Numbered from the stretch's first letter, positions 45,568 through 54,677 are shown. The stretch is DNA of 64,000 nt from an uncultured Ulvibacter sp. (GCA_913063405.1 CAJXZB010000017.1:1-64000), one strand, 5' to 3'. A program made the numbers and translations. Notes: generated from the sequence alone by a model not told the origin.

Positions 45568-47064
45568 TTATTCTTCCGGCTCCATTTTCTCAAAGACTAT
45601 ATTTCCAGAAGCATCAATATATTTGTATATGCCTGGTTGAGCCCCCTCCTTTAAAACAATAAAGCTCTCATTTGGCTGAAGGTGTCCCAAATAACTCTCA
45701 TTATTAGATAAATAGGCAAAAAGAATCCTAAACACATTCACTGGCGTTTTTAGTTTTGAATCATAGTTAGGGACTTCACCATTTGGCCAATGGATTGTTA
45801 GATTGGAACTAAAAATGGAATAGATAAGATCTCTGTCCTGTGTTTTTATTTCGGTCTGAAAACTAAAGTCCAAACCTACAAACCCTCCATGATCCGCCAT
45901 AATTATGATAAGAGCTTCTGGATCCTTTTCTTGAATTGACTCAATCATTTGAGTCATTAATGTATTAGACTCCTCTAATCGCTCTAGATATTTTTCACGT
46001 TCAACAGCTGCGCCTTCAGAATAATTCTCACTAGGCTCTATGTGGGTAGGACGCAAAATCTGAATAAAAAAGAATTTAGGTTTTAAAACACCGTCATTTA
46101 GATAAGACTCTAATGGCGGCATTAACGGTCGAATCTCACCCAAACCGTTGTGGATATAGGCAATTTCAGAATATTCAATATTGCTATGATCGTAAGCCAT
46201 TTTTGGACGATTTAGCAAGAAATAAGGCGATTCGGAAAGAAAATAAGTTTCGTAATCATTCTTTTTAAAGGTATTCAATACCGCATTACTACTTATAATA
46301 TTTTGACGCCCATTTTGGACTTCCCCGGTTCGAATAGCGTAGTTAAAATAATGATGTTTCATCGTAAACGCTGCACTATTAGACGTAAGGGTTGTGTTAT
46401 AATTGCTTCGGAAGTTGGGGTAACTTTTGAAATTATTTTCTAAAAGAAAATCTTCAAACAGACTATTCTTAGCCTTATAAAAGCCTTTTTTCAATTCAGA
46501 AAAACTAACGTATCCGTCCGGCTCAATAAAATATACATTAGGTTTCTTTTTAAATACGACATCCTCAATATTATCGGGTTGCAATTTCCATGCTTCAGAA
46601 TATGCAACATTTTTATAAATTTCCTGACCCACGGTAAATGTCCCCATCAGTGCCAGAATTAGCTGAATAACAATCACCTTTTTTAGATATTTATGAAGAA
46701 AAACAGCAAACAAGAGTGCCACAATAAAAATTCCAACAATTATCTTCCGCTCCAGGACCACAAAGAGAAAAGCCTTCAGAATAAATAAAAAGGAAAATAT
46801 GTTCAAAAATGGAAGTACATATTTTTCATACTTCGCAAATACGGGCAATCGCGCTAGCCTATGCGCGATTACAAAAAGAAGGATGGGAAACAATAGATAA
46901 ACTGATATGAAATAGCCCACATGTTCCCATGAATTTACCATATTAAAATTTCTGGAATAGTAAAATAACACAGGATACAGGCCAGCCGCCAACCCAGACA
47001 ATACAGGATATGATTTATTGTTTCTAAGAAAATCGCTGAAAATATTTTGGTTTTTAGCTTGCAT
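45568..47064 (-). CDS. Membrane AlkP-superfamily (sulfatase/LTA-synthase-like) protein, paralogue 1
   Basis: The 498-residue protein has about five N-terminal transmembrane helices (to about 155) and a periplasmic alkaline-phosphatase-superfamily domain. Motifs are NVYFIEPDGYVSFSELKKG, a Thr/Ser nucleophile region in NYNTTLTSNSAAF, RPTHIEPSE and the metal motif MADHGGFVG (about 387-395). Such enzymes transfer phospho-substituents (phosphoethanolamine, phosphoglycerol) or hydrolyse sulfates; which one is unknown. It is clearly homologous to the 47093-48595 protein along its whole length. It is the last gene of a four-gene overlapping operon. Confidence 0.82.
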   Translation of the reverse strand: MQAKNQNIFSDFLRNNKSYPVLSGLAAGLYPVLFYYSRNFNMVNSWEHVGYFISVYLLFPILLFVIAHRLARLPVFAKYEKYVLPFLNIFSFLFILKAFLFVVLERKIIVGIFIVALLFAVFLHKYLKKVIVIQLILALMGTFTVGQEIYKNVAYSEAWKLQPDNIEDVVFKKKPNVYFIEPDGYVSFSELKKGFYKAKNSLFEDFLLENNFKSYPNFRSNYNTTLTSNSAAFTMKHHYFNYAIRTGEVQNGRQNIISSNAVLNTFKKNDYETYFLSESPYFLLNRPKMAYDHSNIEYSEIAYIHNGLGEIRPLMPPLESYLNDGVLKPKFFFIQILRPTHIEPSENYSEGAAVEREKYLERLEESNTLMTQMIESIQEKDPEALIIIMADHGGFVGLDFSFQTEIKTQDRDLIYSIFSSNLTIHWPNGEVPNYDSKLKTPVNVFRILFAYLSNNESYLGHLQPNESFIVLKEGAQPGIYKYIDASGNIVFEKMEPEE

Positions 47065-47092
47065 GATAATCTCGCTTTAAAGAAAATGCTTG

Positions 47093-48595
47093 TTATAATT
47101 TGTGTAAAGAGATATTGTCAAATGTAGCGCTTCCATCGTCTTTAATATACTTATATACCCCCTTTGGAGCACCTTTAAGTAATAGTATATAGCTCCCATC
47201 ATCTTGTAGATTCTTTAAATAGTGCATGTCCTCACTTAAATAAGAAAACAACAGCCGAAAAATATTTACAGAACTTTTAAATTTTCCATCAAAGTTAGGC
47301 GCGTCTTGATTTGGCCAATGAATTGAAAGTATGCTGCTGAAGATAGAAGAGATTCTATCTCTATCGCTAGTTTTTTTATAAATTTCAACGGCATAGTCTA
47401 ACCCCACGTAACCGCCATGATCTGCAGTTATAATTATCAATCCATTTGGATCATTTTTCTTTATCGCATCTACCAGTTGTTTCAATTTCTCATTAGATTT
47501 TTCTAAACTTTCTATCCAAGCATCACGCTCTCCTTCCATTCCCTTGGACTCACTTTTTCTATTCTTTATATGGCCCGGGTTAAAAAACTCAATAAAAAAG
47601 AATCTAGGTTTTTCAGTATCCACCGCCAGAACATTTTTCAAACCTAAAAAAACATCTCTCTTTTGTTCAAACCCTGAACCAATATACGGTACTTCACGTA
47701 ACGCAATATTGCTATGATCGAATCCCAACTTGGGCTTATTTAAAAGTAAATAAGGCATCTCTACTATTAAATGTGTCTCGTAGCCGTTATTTTTAAAAAT
47801 ATCTAGGACAGGGTTTTTAGTAATTATACTATGCCTTGCATGAAGTGCCTCGCCCATATTTCCACCATTGTTATAGTAATGATGTTTCATCATAAATACT
47901 GAACTATTTGAGGAGAGTGTAGAAGCATAATTACTTCTAAAACTTGGATAATTCTTAAATCCATTATTCTTTAAGAACAAAGACATATCGCTAGTATCCA
48001 AATTATAATATCCCTTATCCAATTCAGAAAAATTTGGATATCCATCTGGCTCTATAAAATATACATTTGGAGTGCTCTTAAAAACTACCTGTTCAATATC
48101 GTCTAATTGCAACATCCATTCCTGCGAATGATATGGTTGTTTTATTATGGCGAATATTAAGGTCCCAATTCCTACAATCGCTAAAATAAATTGGAATACT
48201 ATAAGTCTCTTTAAATGTCTAAATAGAAAAAAAGAAAACAACAGAGCTATAGGAATAAAAGCTAGCGACATTTTTTTTTCTATACCCGCATAATGACAAA
48301 CCCCCATTAAAAAAAGAAATGTAAATACGTTTAAAAAAGGTAGTATATACTTACGGTATGGAATAAAATATGAAAAGCGTGAGACCTTTTGAGATAATAA
48401 GAAAATAAGAACTGGTATACAAAGGAAAAATGTTATAAAGTACCCAATATGCCCCCAAGAGTTTACAAGCGTAAAGTTGTTGGTGAAATAAAAGAAAATC
48501 GGATACAAACCAGCTGCTACAGCGGCTAAAATGGGATACTCCTTTTGGTTATTCAGGAATTTGTTAAGAAAGTTCTGCCTTTTCTTAGCCGCCAT
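47093..48595 (-). CDS. Membrane AlkP-superfamily protein, paralogue 2
   Basis: The 500-residue protein has the same layout as its downstream paralogue: N-terminal helices, NVYFIEPDGYPNFSELDKG, NYASTLSSNSSVF, NPGHIKNRKSE and TADHGGYVGLDY. Identity looks roughly 40 to 50 percent by eye along the length, so this is a tandem duplication. The start overlaps the stop of the methyltransferase gene by 11 bases. Both copies retain the metal and nucleophile motifs. Confidence 0.82.
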   Translation of the reverse strand: MAAKKRQNFLNKFLNNQKEYPILAAVAAGLYPIFFYFTNNFTLVNSWGHIGYFITFFLCIPVLIFLLSQKVSRFSYFIPYRKYILPFLNVFTFLFLMGVCHYAGIEKKMSLAFIPIALLFSFFLFRHLKRLIVFQFILAIVGIGTLIFAIIKQPYHSQEWMLQLDDIEQVVFKSTPNVYFIEPDGYPNFSELDKGYYNLDTSDMSLFLKNNGFKNYPSFRSNYASTLSSNSSVFMMKHHYYNNGGNMGEALHARHSIITKNPVLDIFKNNGYETHLIVEMPYLLLNKPKLGFDHSNIALREVPYIGSGFEQKRDVFLGLKNVLAVDTEKPRFFFIEFFNPGHIKNRKSESKGMEGERDAWIESLEKSNEKLKQLVDAIKKNDPNGLIIITADHGGYVGLDYAVEIYKKTSDRDRISSIFSSILSIHWPNQDAPNFDGKFKSSVNIFRLLFSYLSEDMHYLKNLQDDGSYILLLKGAPKGVYKYIKDDGSATFDNISLHKL

Positions 48596-49982
48596 TATTT
48601 TTTCGTTTCAGCAAATATAATATACGTTTTGTTCCAGTAATTAGCTCTTTTTTCTCTACTTCAAAATAATTCAAATAACCCGCTTCAAAATCAGACTCAT
48701 TATAAAAATCAAAATGATTGATAAACTCTCGTTTCCTGACCAACAAAGATTCTACCCAGGAGTCCTTTCGGGTTGGAAATTCAATAATTAGATATTTCGA
48801 AAACTTTGCAAAGAACTCGGCCGATTTTTCAAAAGGGACATTTCCAGATAACGTAATATGGTGAATTAAGGCCAAGGCCATTGTTACATCCGGGGTATAT
48901 TCTTTCAATCGCTCTATAAGTGAAGTTCTTTCCGTATTATTAAAACCAACGCCAGGTGCCGGTTGTAATACGTCGCAAACAAAAGGCAGCATATTCAGTT
49001 CTTTATTCTTTTGTACCTGCTGATAATTATAACCAACCGCATTACTATCAATATCGGTAACGATTACATGAGGTACTTTCTCCAAAACCGTTCTGGCAAA
49101 AGTCCCGTCATTTCCACCAACATCAATAAGTCTTTCAGGTTTTAGAGTAGCAACCCAGGAACTAACAAATTCCTTCTTTGCTATGAAAGCTGCATCTTCG
49201 TAATTTGTCTTATCATAATAATCACCCCATTCTGAGGCCTCTTTCAAGTCCAACCTTTTTATATAGTCGAAAAGACTTTCAAGAATATTGTTCTGAGCCT
49301 TTTTAGACAGCCTAGCTACCTTGGTTTCTGCCTTATAATCTTCACTGTGCTTGCTCTCCATTTTTGCCAATAAATGAATATTAGTATACAATGTAGAGCT
49401 CAATTTTGATTTTCCCGGGAGTAGAGAAGCAATTAGTTTCACTGGAACCCCATCTATATGTGTTTGTAGCATTTTAAAGACTTCAGTTCCATGGTATTTC
49501 GCCAATACTAAAGGCCCAAAAAAATGAGTTATAAACTGTTTGTATGCTCTCCACGGAGTATCTTTTTCGTAAAAATCAAATGACAGGGTGTCAATAAAGA
49601 TAGGTTTGCCCTTGTGGAAAGTAACGTTGTACGCAGAAGCATCTTTCAGAATAAACCCTTTGGACAATGCGTATTTCTGAATCTTTAATGTATGAAGTGC
49701 AGCATGTTTAAACTGTTCAAAGCTCCATTCATAAGGGTTGGTAACAAATGGAATTTCTTCCGGCGTAATAATTATTTTATCTTCTGAAACTTCGGTCTCT
49801 TCATGAGAAATAAGTAATCCTTTATCTATAAGGGTTCTAAAAAAGCCACTTTCTTTAAGTTTGTTGTATTGTGGAAAATAAATTGGGTTAATAACTCTTC
49901 GCAAAGTAGCTGCATCGTGAAACATATATCCAGAAGGATCACGAAAAGAAGCTTCATGAATGTTATTATTAATCTTCGTCAT
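48585..49982 (-). CDS. SAM-dependent methyltransferase, NoeA-like long family
   Basis: The 465-residue protein has an N-terminal 220-residue domain beginning FRDPSGYMFHDAATLRRVINP, which recalls NoeA-like proteins. A class I methyltransferase core follows (RLIDVGGNDGTFARTV, about 284-299, and VTDIDSNAVG). The N-terminal half includes KYALSKGFILKDASAYNVTFHKGKP, resembling a kinase-like nucleotide fold (split: KYALSKGFILKDASAYN then VTFHKGKP). The methyl acceptor is unknown. It overlaps both neighbours, 14 bases upstream and 11 downstream. Confidence 0.8.
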   Translation of the reverse strand: MTKINNNIHEASFRDPSGYMFHDAATLRRVINPIYFPQYNKLKESGFFRTLIDKGLLISHEETEVSEDKIIITPEEIPFVTNPYEWSFEQFKHAALHTLKIQKYALSKGFILKDASAYNVTFHKGKPIFIDTLSFDFYEKDTPWRAYKQFITHFFGPLVLAKYHGTEVFKMLQTHIDGVPVKLIASLLPGKSKLSSTLYTNIHLLAKMESKHSEDYKAETKVARLSKKAQNNILESLFDYIKRLDLKEASEWGDYYDKTNYEDAAFIAKKEFVSSWVATLKPERLIDVGGNDGTFARTVLEKVPHVIVTDIDSNAVGYNYQQVQKNKELNMLPFVCDVLQPAPGVGFNNTERTSLIERLKEYTPDVTMALALIHHITLSGNVPFEKSAEFFAKFSKYLIIEFPTRKDSWVESLLVRKREFINHFDFYNESDFEAGYLNYFEVEKKELITGTKRILYLLKRKNNGG

Positions 49983-50169
49983 TTACATCAGAGTCTTGTT
50001 CATCAATATCTATTGAATCATAAGTATCTTCCTCCTCTTTTGCCAGACCAAAAAAAGACTTCACCTTATACATCACTCCTTTGGAAAAAAGCAATACTCC
50101 AGCTGCCACTGCCACAACCGCCTGAACAATCATAGCTCCTAATCCTGGGTCGAAATACAAAAAATTCAT
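49969..50169 (-). CDS. Small membrane protein with FDPGLGAM motif
   Basis: The 66-residue protein has an N-terminal MNFLYFDPGLGAM, one transmembrane helix (about 10-31) and an acidic C-terminal tail (EEEDTYDSIDIDEQDSD). Small proteins with a DPG(S/L)G motif are, as far as I recall, recurrent neighbours of this methyltransferase and AlkP pair in other bacteria; that should be checked. It overlaps the methyltransferase gene by 14 bases and leads the operon. Function unknown. Confidence 0.7.
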   Translation of the reverse strand: MNFLYFDPGLGAMIVQAVVAVAAGVLLFSKGVMYKVKSFFGLAKEEEDTYDSIDIDEQDSDVNDED

Positions 50170-50270
50170 ATCAATTTATTTTAGTTACGATTGATTAGAT
50201 TTAATCGCTCACAAATTAACTAAAAAAGAACCACTATATCAACTATCCCGTGAGATTGACTAAAAACAAA

Positions 50271-50296
50271 AAAACCCGCTTTAAGCGGGTTTTTTA
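50271..50296 (-). terminator. Terminator of typA
   Basis: AAAACCCGCTT and AAGCGGGTTTT form a near-perfect palindromic hairpin with T runs on both sides, 4 bases past the typA stop (minus strand). It can act in both directions. Confidence 0.88.
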
Positions 50297-50299
50297 ATA

Positions 50300-52093
50300 C
50301 TATAATTTATTTCGTTTCCTATCGGTTTCTTTTAAGAACACCTTACGAATACGTAAATGCTTTGGAGTTACCTCAACATATTCATCTTTCTGGATATATT
50401 CCAAGGCTTCTTCCAATGAGAACTTGATTGCAGGTACTATCTTAGCTTTATCATCCGCGCCTGAGGAACGTACATTACTCATTTTTTTTGTTTTGGTAAT
50501 ATTTACTGTCATATCATCTTGACGCGTATTCTCTCCTACTACCTGTCCTTCGTAAATATCTTCATTAGGGTTTACAAAGAATCGTCCACGATCTTGTAAT
50601 TTATCAATTGAATAAGGAATGGCAGCACCATTCTCCATAGACACTAAACTACCGTTTAGTCTTTCAGGAATACCACCTTTTAATGGTTGATACTCTAAGA
50701 AACGGTGCGTCATAATCGCCTCGCCCGCAGTTGCAGTTAATAATTGATTACGCATTCCAATAATTCCCCGTGATGGAATGTGGAATTTACAGATCATACG
50801 ATCTCCTTTTCCTTCCATACTCAACATTTCTCCTTTCCTGATCGTAACCATATTAATAGCCGTTCCACTAACGGTTTCTGGTAAATCAATCGTCATCTCT
50901 TCAACTGGCTCACATTTCACTCCATCAATTTCCTTGATGATTACCTGTGGCTGACCAATTTGTAATTCATATCCTTCGCGACGCATTGTCTCGATCAATA
51001 CAGACAAATGCAATACACCACGACCAAAGACCATAAATTTATCTGCGCTATCTGTTGGCTCCATTCTTAGGGCCAAGTTCTTCTCTAGTTCACGTTCAAG
51101 ACGCTCTCTAATATGGCGAGAGGTTACAAACCTTCCATCTTTTCCGAAGAAAGGTGAATCATTAATTGTAAACAACATACTCATTGTAGGTTCATCAATT
51201 GCAATGGTCTTTAACCCTTCCGGGTTTTCAAGATCGGCAACGGTATCTCCAATTTCGAATCCTTCAATCCCAACCAACGCACAAATATCTCCAGCTTGAA
51301 CCGACTCTACTTTTCTACGGCCTAAACCTTCAAAAGTGTGCAATTCCTTTATTTTCGTTTTTTGAGTACTACCATCGCGCTTCACCAACGTTACTTGCAT
51401 TCCTTCTTTCAAACTTCCTCTTTGTAAACGGCCAATCGCAATACGACCGGTAAAAGAAGAGAAGTCTAAAGAGGTAATAAGCAATTGTGGAGTTCCCGCT
51501 TCAATTTTAGGAGAAGGTACATGCTCCAATACCATGTCTAATAATGGCTCAATATTATCTGTTTCATTTTTCCAATCATCACTCATCCAATTGTTCTTCG
51601 CCGATCCATAAACCGCAGGAAAATCCAATTGCCACTCCTCTGCTCCTAGTTCGAACATTAGATCAAAAACAGATTCGTGAACCTCGTCTGGTGTACAATT
51701 CTCTTTATCTACTTTGTTTATTACTACACAAGGCTTTAAACCTAGGTCAATCGCTTTTTGCAATACAAAACGCGTTTGCGGCATTGGCCCTTCAAAAGCA
51801 TCTACTAACAACAACACACCATCGGCCATATTCAATACACGCTCTACTTCTCCACCAAAATCGGCGTGACCAGGTGTATCGATAATATTAATCTTAGTGT
51901 CTTTATAAACTACAGAAACATTTTTAGAAGTAATCGTGATCCCGCGCTCGCGCTCAAGGTCATTATTATCCAAAATAAGGTCACCCGTATGCTCGTTTTC
52001 ACGAAACAAGCTACAGTGATGCATAATCTTATCTACCAAGGTCGTTTTACCGTGGTCTACGTGGGCAATAATTGCGATGTTTTTGATTTCCAT
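50300..52093 (-). CDS. typA: Translational GTPase TypA/BipA
   Basis: The 597-residue GTPase begins [20 protein letters not shown]. The G domain has G1 AHVDHGKT, G3 [11 protein letters not shown] and G4 NKVDKE, followed by beta-barrel, EF-G-like and C-terminal domains. It binds the 70S ribosome and assists 50S assembly and stress adaptation. I start at 52093 because this is the family N-terminus; a longer reading from 52144 adds 17 unconserved residues. A TACTTTTG -7 box lies at 52186-52193 on the minus strand. Confidence 0.95.
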   Translation of the reverse strand: MEIKNIAIIAHVDHGKTTLVDKIMHHCSLFRENEHTGDLILDNNDLERERGITITSKNVSVVYKDTKINIIDTPGHADFGGEVERVLNMADGVLLLVDAFEGPMPQTRFVLQKAIDLGLKPCVVINKVDKENCTPDEVHESVFDLMFELGAEEWQLDFPAVYGSAKNNWMSDDWKNETDNIEPLLDMVLEHVPSPKIEAGTPQLLITSLDFSSFTGRIAIGRLQRGSLKEGMQVTLVKRDGSTQKTKIKELHTFEGLGRRKVESVQAGDICALVGIEGFEIGDTVADLENPEGLKTIAIDEPTMSMLFTINDSPFFGKDGRFVTSRHIRERLERELEKNLALRMEPTDSADKFMVFGRGVLHLSVLIETMRREGYELQIGQPQVIIKEIDGVKCEPVEEMTIDLPETVSGTAINMVTIRKGEMLSMEGKGDRMICKFHIPSRGIIGMRNQLLTATAGEAIMTHRFLEYQPLKGGIPERLNGSLVSMENGAAIPYSIDKLQDRGRFFVNPNEDIYEGQVVGENTRQDDMTVNITKTKKMSNVRSSGADDKAKIVPAIKFSLEEALEYIQKDEYVEVTPKHLRIRKVFLKETDRKRNKL

Positions 52094-52288
52094 ATCGTTG
52101 CTCTTTTTAAGGCGTAATACCTTCGCTTGTTGATTTTTAAGCATTTAACTAACGCACAGCAAATTAGCTTCTGCGTTCGCGGGTGCAAAAGTACTGCTTA
52201 ATAATCGATTTAAAGCTTGTTATGCAAGATATTTTTGGTACTCACACCAATGTTGAACAAGAATGTTATTCGAATAGTTTTGAAGAGG

Positions 52289-52317
52289 TTGATAAGGGGT
52301 TATTTTAACTATCTTTG
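52289..52317 (+). promoter_or_regulatory. kdsA promoter (TTG-N18-TATCTTTG)
   Basis: TTG at 52289-52291 is followed after 18 bases by TATCTTTG at 52310-52317. This fits the Bacteroidota -33/-7 consensus well, the best match I see in the window. A start at 52336 leaves a leader of about 12 bases. Confidence 0.75.
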
Positions 52318-52335
52318 CGTCTTCAATATATAGCT

Positions 52336-53154
52336 ATGAATTTAGATCTTATTCCGAAGATTAAACACACCAATTCCAATAACTTTTTCTTGCTGGCTGG
52401 ACCCTGTGCTATTGAGGGTGAAGAAATGGCGATGCTCATTGCCGAAAAGATTAAGGCCATCACAGATCGCCTTGAAATCCCTTTTATTTTTAAAGGGAGT
52501 TTTAAAAAAGCAAACCGGAGTAGAATTGATAGTTTTACAGGAATAGGCGACAAAAAAGCTCTAAAAATTCTTCAAAAAGTTTCTGAAACTTTTGATGTCC
52601 CCACAGTTACCGATATTCATGAGGTGCCTGATGCAGCAATGGCAGCACAATATGTAGATGTATTGCAAATTCCGGCTTTCTTGGTGCGTCAAACAGATTT
52701 GGTTGTTGCTGCGGCAAATACAGGTAAGGTTGTAAATCTTAAAAAAGGACAGTTTATGAGTCCTGAAAGTATGCAACATGCTGTAAAAAAGGTGACCGAT
52801 TGTGGTAATAGCCAGGTAGCGATTACAGATCGTGGAACTATGTTTGGTTATCAAGATATGATAGTTGATTTTCGAGGTATACCAACAATGAAAGAATATG
52901 CGCCCGTTATTTTAGATGTTACACATAGCTTACAACAGCCCAATCAAAGTATTGGAGTAACTGGTGGTCGCCCAGAAATGATTTCGACTATCGCTCGTGC
53001 TGGAATTGCAACTGGAGCCGATGGTTTATTTATCGAAACCCATTTTGACCCTGCAAATGCGAAAAGTGACGGTGCAAATATGTTAGATTTAAGCAGGCTT
53101 GAGAAATTGCTAACCGATTTGGTAGCAATAAGAAAAACCATTAATCACTTATAG
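52336..53154 (+). CDS. kdsA: 3-deoxy-8-phosphooctulonate (KDO-8-P) synthase
   Basis: The 272-residue enzyme has a TIM barrel with FLLAGPCAIEGEEMA, KGSFKKANRSRIDSF, VTDIHE, RGTMFGYQDMIVDF and FIETHFDPANAKSD. It condenses arabinose-5-phosphate with PEP in Kdo synthesis for lipid A/core. I start at 52336 (MNLDLIPKIK) since the upstream in-frame start at 52315 lies inside the -7 box. It overlaps the 3' end of the convergent DUF1801 gene by 10 bases. It is monocistronic. Confidence 0.94.
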   Translation: MNLDLIPKIKHTNSNNFFLLAGPCAIEGEEMAMLIAEKIKAITDRLEIPFIFKGSFKKANRSRIDSFTGIGDKKALKILQKVSETFDVPTVTDIHEVPDAAMAAQYVDVLQIPAFLVRQTDLVVAAANTGKVVNLKKGQFMSPESMQHAVKKVTDCGNSQVAITDRGTMFGYQDMIVDFRGIPTMKEYAPVILDVTHSLQQPNQSIGVTGGRPEMISTIARAGIATGADGLFIETHFDPANAKSDGANMLDLSRLEKLLTDLVAIRKTINHL

Positions 53155-53507
53155 TATTTTTTATTTCTAACTGAATAGGCTTCATTAAGGACATCTATTA
53201 AAACAGCCTCGTTCACGTCTTCGGGTTTATAGTAGCGAAGTGATTTCATATGCTTTCTTCCTTTTGAAACGAGTATTTCAGAATGCAGCGTTAGATGTGT
53301 ACCATGCCAAAAACCTAAATCAACGTATCCATTCGAGTAGCCTAAGTAGCAAAACGGTTGCTTTCCGTCAATATAGTAAAACGGAATCTTGTATTTATAG
53401 AGCATTACCGCATCTGGCAAGGTTGCTTCAATGACTACCTGTAAATGCAATAAAATAGACTTTGCTGGTTCGGGTTGATTGAGTATGTACTGTTCGGCAG
53501 GGTTCAT
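53145..53507 (-). CDS. DUF1801 (YdhG-like) protein
   Basis: The chosen start gives 120 residues (MNPAEQYILNQPEPAKSILL), a small alpha/beta protein with KIPFYYID and YVDLGFWHG motifs of the DUF1801 fold. Its function is unknown. I start at 53507 because a TATCTTTG -7 box on the minus strand (53513-53520) lies just upstream; a start at 53531 would precede that promoter. The message would be almost leaderless. Confidence 0.82.
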   Translation of the reverse strand: MNPAEQYILNQPEPAKSILLHLQVVIEATLPDAVMLYKYKIPFYYIDGKQPFCYLGYSNGYVDLGFWHGTHLTLHSEILVSKGRKHMKSLRYYKPEDVNEAVLIDVLNEAYSVRNKKYYK

Positions 53508-53512
53508 TAATT

Positions 53513-53520
53513 CAAAGATA
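53513..53520 (-). promoter_or_regulatory. -7 box of the DUF1801 gene
   Basis: TATCTTTG on the minus strand ends 6 bases before the ATG, so transcription would start at or next to the start codon. It adjoins the hairpin at 53523-53556, which insulates the gene from upstream transcription. Confidence 0.55.
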
Positions 53521-53522
53521 AA

Positions 53523-53556
53523 AAAAACCATTTCGCTATAAAGCGGAATGGTTTTT
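53523..53556. terminator. Bidirectional terminator hairpin
   Basis: AAACCATTTCGC-TATAAA-GCGGAATGGTTT forms a stem of 12 pairs with T runs at both ends. On the minus strand it would end transcription from the putative small-RNA unit at 53557-53690; on the plus strand it would end run-through from kdsA. Confidence 0.85.
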
Positions 53557-53690
53557 TCTGGCTAATTCAAATTGCCGAAAAACTTGGCTAGTTAGTTCTT
53601 GAAAGTGAGAAAGGTCATTCGCGAACGAACAACCTTTCTGAATATTCGCTTGTATTAACTCCCCAATTAATTAAGCTATACAAAGATGTG
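53557..53690 (-). ncRNA. Putative small RNA unit A
   Basis: On the minus strand TTG (53709-53711) and CATCTTTG (53681-53688) are 20 bases apart, a fair match to the -33/-7 consensus. The predicted transcript (about 53675 to 53523) has no coding frame. It contains a hairpin (AGAAAGGT/ACCTTTCT, 53608-53639) and ends at the bidirectional terminator. A 24-base block (53653-53676) is identical to unit B 180 bases away. The transcript is inferred only. Confidence 0.4.
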
Positions 53691-53731
53691 AACTAAGAGT
53701 GCATTAAACAAGAGGTTTAAGACTGTTTTTG

Positions 53732-53750
53732 AAAAGGGGTTTTTCCTGTA
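53732..53750. repeat. Direct repeat copy A upstream of unit A
   Basis: The 19-base block AAAAGGGGTTTTTCCTGTA recurs exactly at 53912-53930. Its offset of 180 bases equals that of the other conserved block (53653-53676 and 53833-53856), so the two units form a tandem duplication. The position upstream of the predicted -33 could make it an operator. Confidence 0.75.
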
Positions 53751-53785
53751 ATTTCGAAGATCAAGAAATAGAAGCGTAAGTAAAA

Positions 53786-53814
53786 TGAAAAAGACTGCTT
53801 AAAAATAAGCAGTC
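53786..53814 (-). terminator. Terminator of putative small RNA unit B
   Basis: On the minus strand GACTGCTTA-TTTT-TAAGCAGTC (9-bp perfect stem) is followed by five T. It lies about 45 bases downstream of the conserved block of unit B and has no coding gene before it. Confidence 0.85.
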
Positions 53815-53868
53815 CTTGTACATATTTGCTTTTATTAACTCCCCAATTAATTAAGCAATGTAAAGATG
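53786..53868 (-). ncRNA. Putative small RNA unit B
   Basis: On the minus strand TTG (53890-53892) and CATCTTTA (53861-53868) are 21 bases apart, in the same relative position as in unit A. The predicted transcript of about 70 bases ends at a strong terminator. It has no open frame. Presence of a promoter-like element, a duplicated body and a terminator together support a small RNA; expression is unknown. Confidence 0.4.
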
Positions 53869-53911
53869 CATCATAATCATTATAGTAGTCAAGAGGAGTT
53901 TTCCTGAAAAA

Positions 53912-53930
53912 AAAAGGGGTTTTTCCTGTA
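53912..53930. repeat. Direct repeat copy B upstream of unit B
   Basis: This is the exact second copy of the 53732-53750 block. A shortened variant (GGAGTTTTCCTG, 53895-53906) lies next to it, closer to the predicted promoter. Confidence 0.75.
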
Positions 53931-54040
53931 TTTTAAACCACACAAACATAAATTGCTGATAATTAAACTATTAAAATTCCATGTTCATAATAATTTCTTA
54001 AAATATTAGCACTAACAGAAAAAATTGAAGAAATATTCTA

Positions 54041-54057
54041 ACTTTGTAATTCAAAGT
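54041..54057. promoter_or_regulatory. Operator 1: ACTTTG-N5-CAAAGT
   Basis: ACTTTG-TAATT-CAAAGT is a perfect 6-bp inverted repeat, followed by ACTTT. It overlaps the TAACTTTG -7 box (54039-54046) of the membrane protein gene. The same arrangement occurs at 54991-55007. Binding here would block polymerase; the nearby winged-helix protein is the natural candidate. Confidence 0.75.
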
Positions 54058-54065
54058 ACTTTAAA

Positions 54066-54674
54066 ATGAGTGAAAAAGATTATTTAAAAGACATTAGTGA
54101 AATCAAAAACTTGATGAATAAATCTTCTCGTTTTATTTCACTTAGTGGTCTCTCAGGAATTTTTGCAGGTGGTTACGCCATTGTAGGTGCTATCATCGCC
54201 TATTTTTATATTTTTCCAGAAACAGGAGACTACCTTACGCTTCATAGTTGGAACTTTAAAATGTTGCTCATCCTACTACTATCGGTTTTGGGATTAAGTA
54301 TTCTAACGGCATATCTACTTACAACAATCAAGGCAAAAAAAAACAAAGAAAAAATTTGGGACGCCACTACCAGAAGGTTACTTCTCAATTTTATGATTCC
54401 TCTAGTTACTGGTGGAATCTATATTCTTATAAAGCTAAACAGTCAGCATTATGGTTTAACCGCTTCTTTAATGCTCATCTTTTATGGATTAGCACTGGTG
54501 AATGCATCTAAATACACCGTTGGAAATGTAAAGTTCTTAGGCTACGGGCAAATTATCCTTGGTTTGATCTGCGCCGCGCTGCCTGGTTATGGTTTTTGGT
54601 TTTGGCTCATTGGATTTGGTATCTTTCATATAATCTACGGAAGTGGGATGTACCTTCAGGAGAAAAAAAGATAA
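54066..54674 (+). CDS. Six-helix membrane protein co-encoded with wHTH regulator
   Basis: The 202-residue protein has about six transmembrane helices (about 26-48, 65-87, 107-127, 135-155, 160-195) and a short cytosolic N-terminus with NKSSRFISLSGLSGIFAGG. I recognise no named domain. It lies 3 bases before the GTG of the winged-helix regulator and shares its operator-controlled promoter. It may be sensed by, or antagonise, the regulator; that is inference. Confidence 0.75.
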   Translation: MSEKDYLKDISEIKNLMNKSSRFISLSGLSGIFAGGYAIVGAIIAYFYIFPETGDYLTLHSWNFKMLLILLLSVLGLSILTAYLLTTIKAKKNKEKIWDATTRRLLLNFMIPLVTGGIYILIKLNSQHYGLTASLMLIFYGLALVNASKYTVGNVKFLGYGQIILGLICAALPGYGFWFWLIGFGIFHIIYGSGMYLQEKKR

Positions 54675-54677
54675 GAA

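Noticed and set aside
53532-54065. Coding potential in the 53.5-54.1 kb gap
   Set aside because: No frame longer than about 40 codons with coding character; repeats and terminators dominate.
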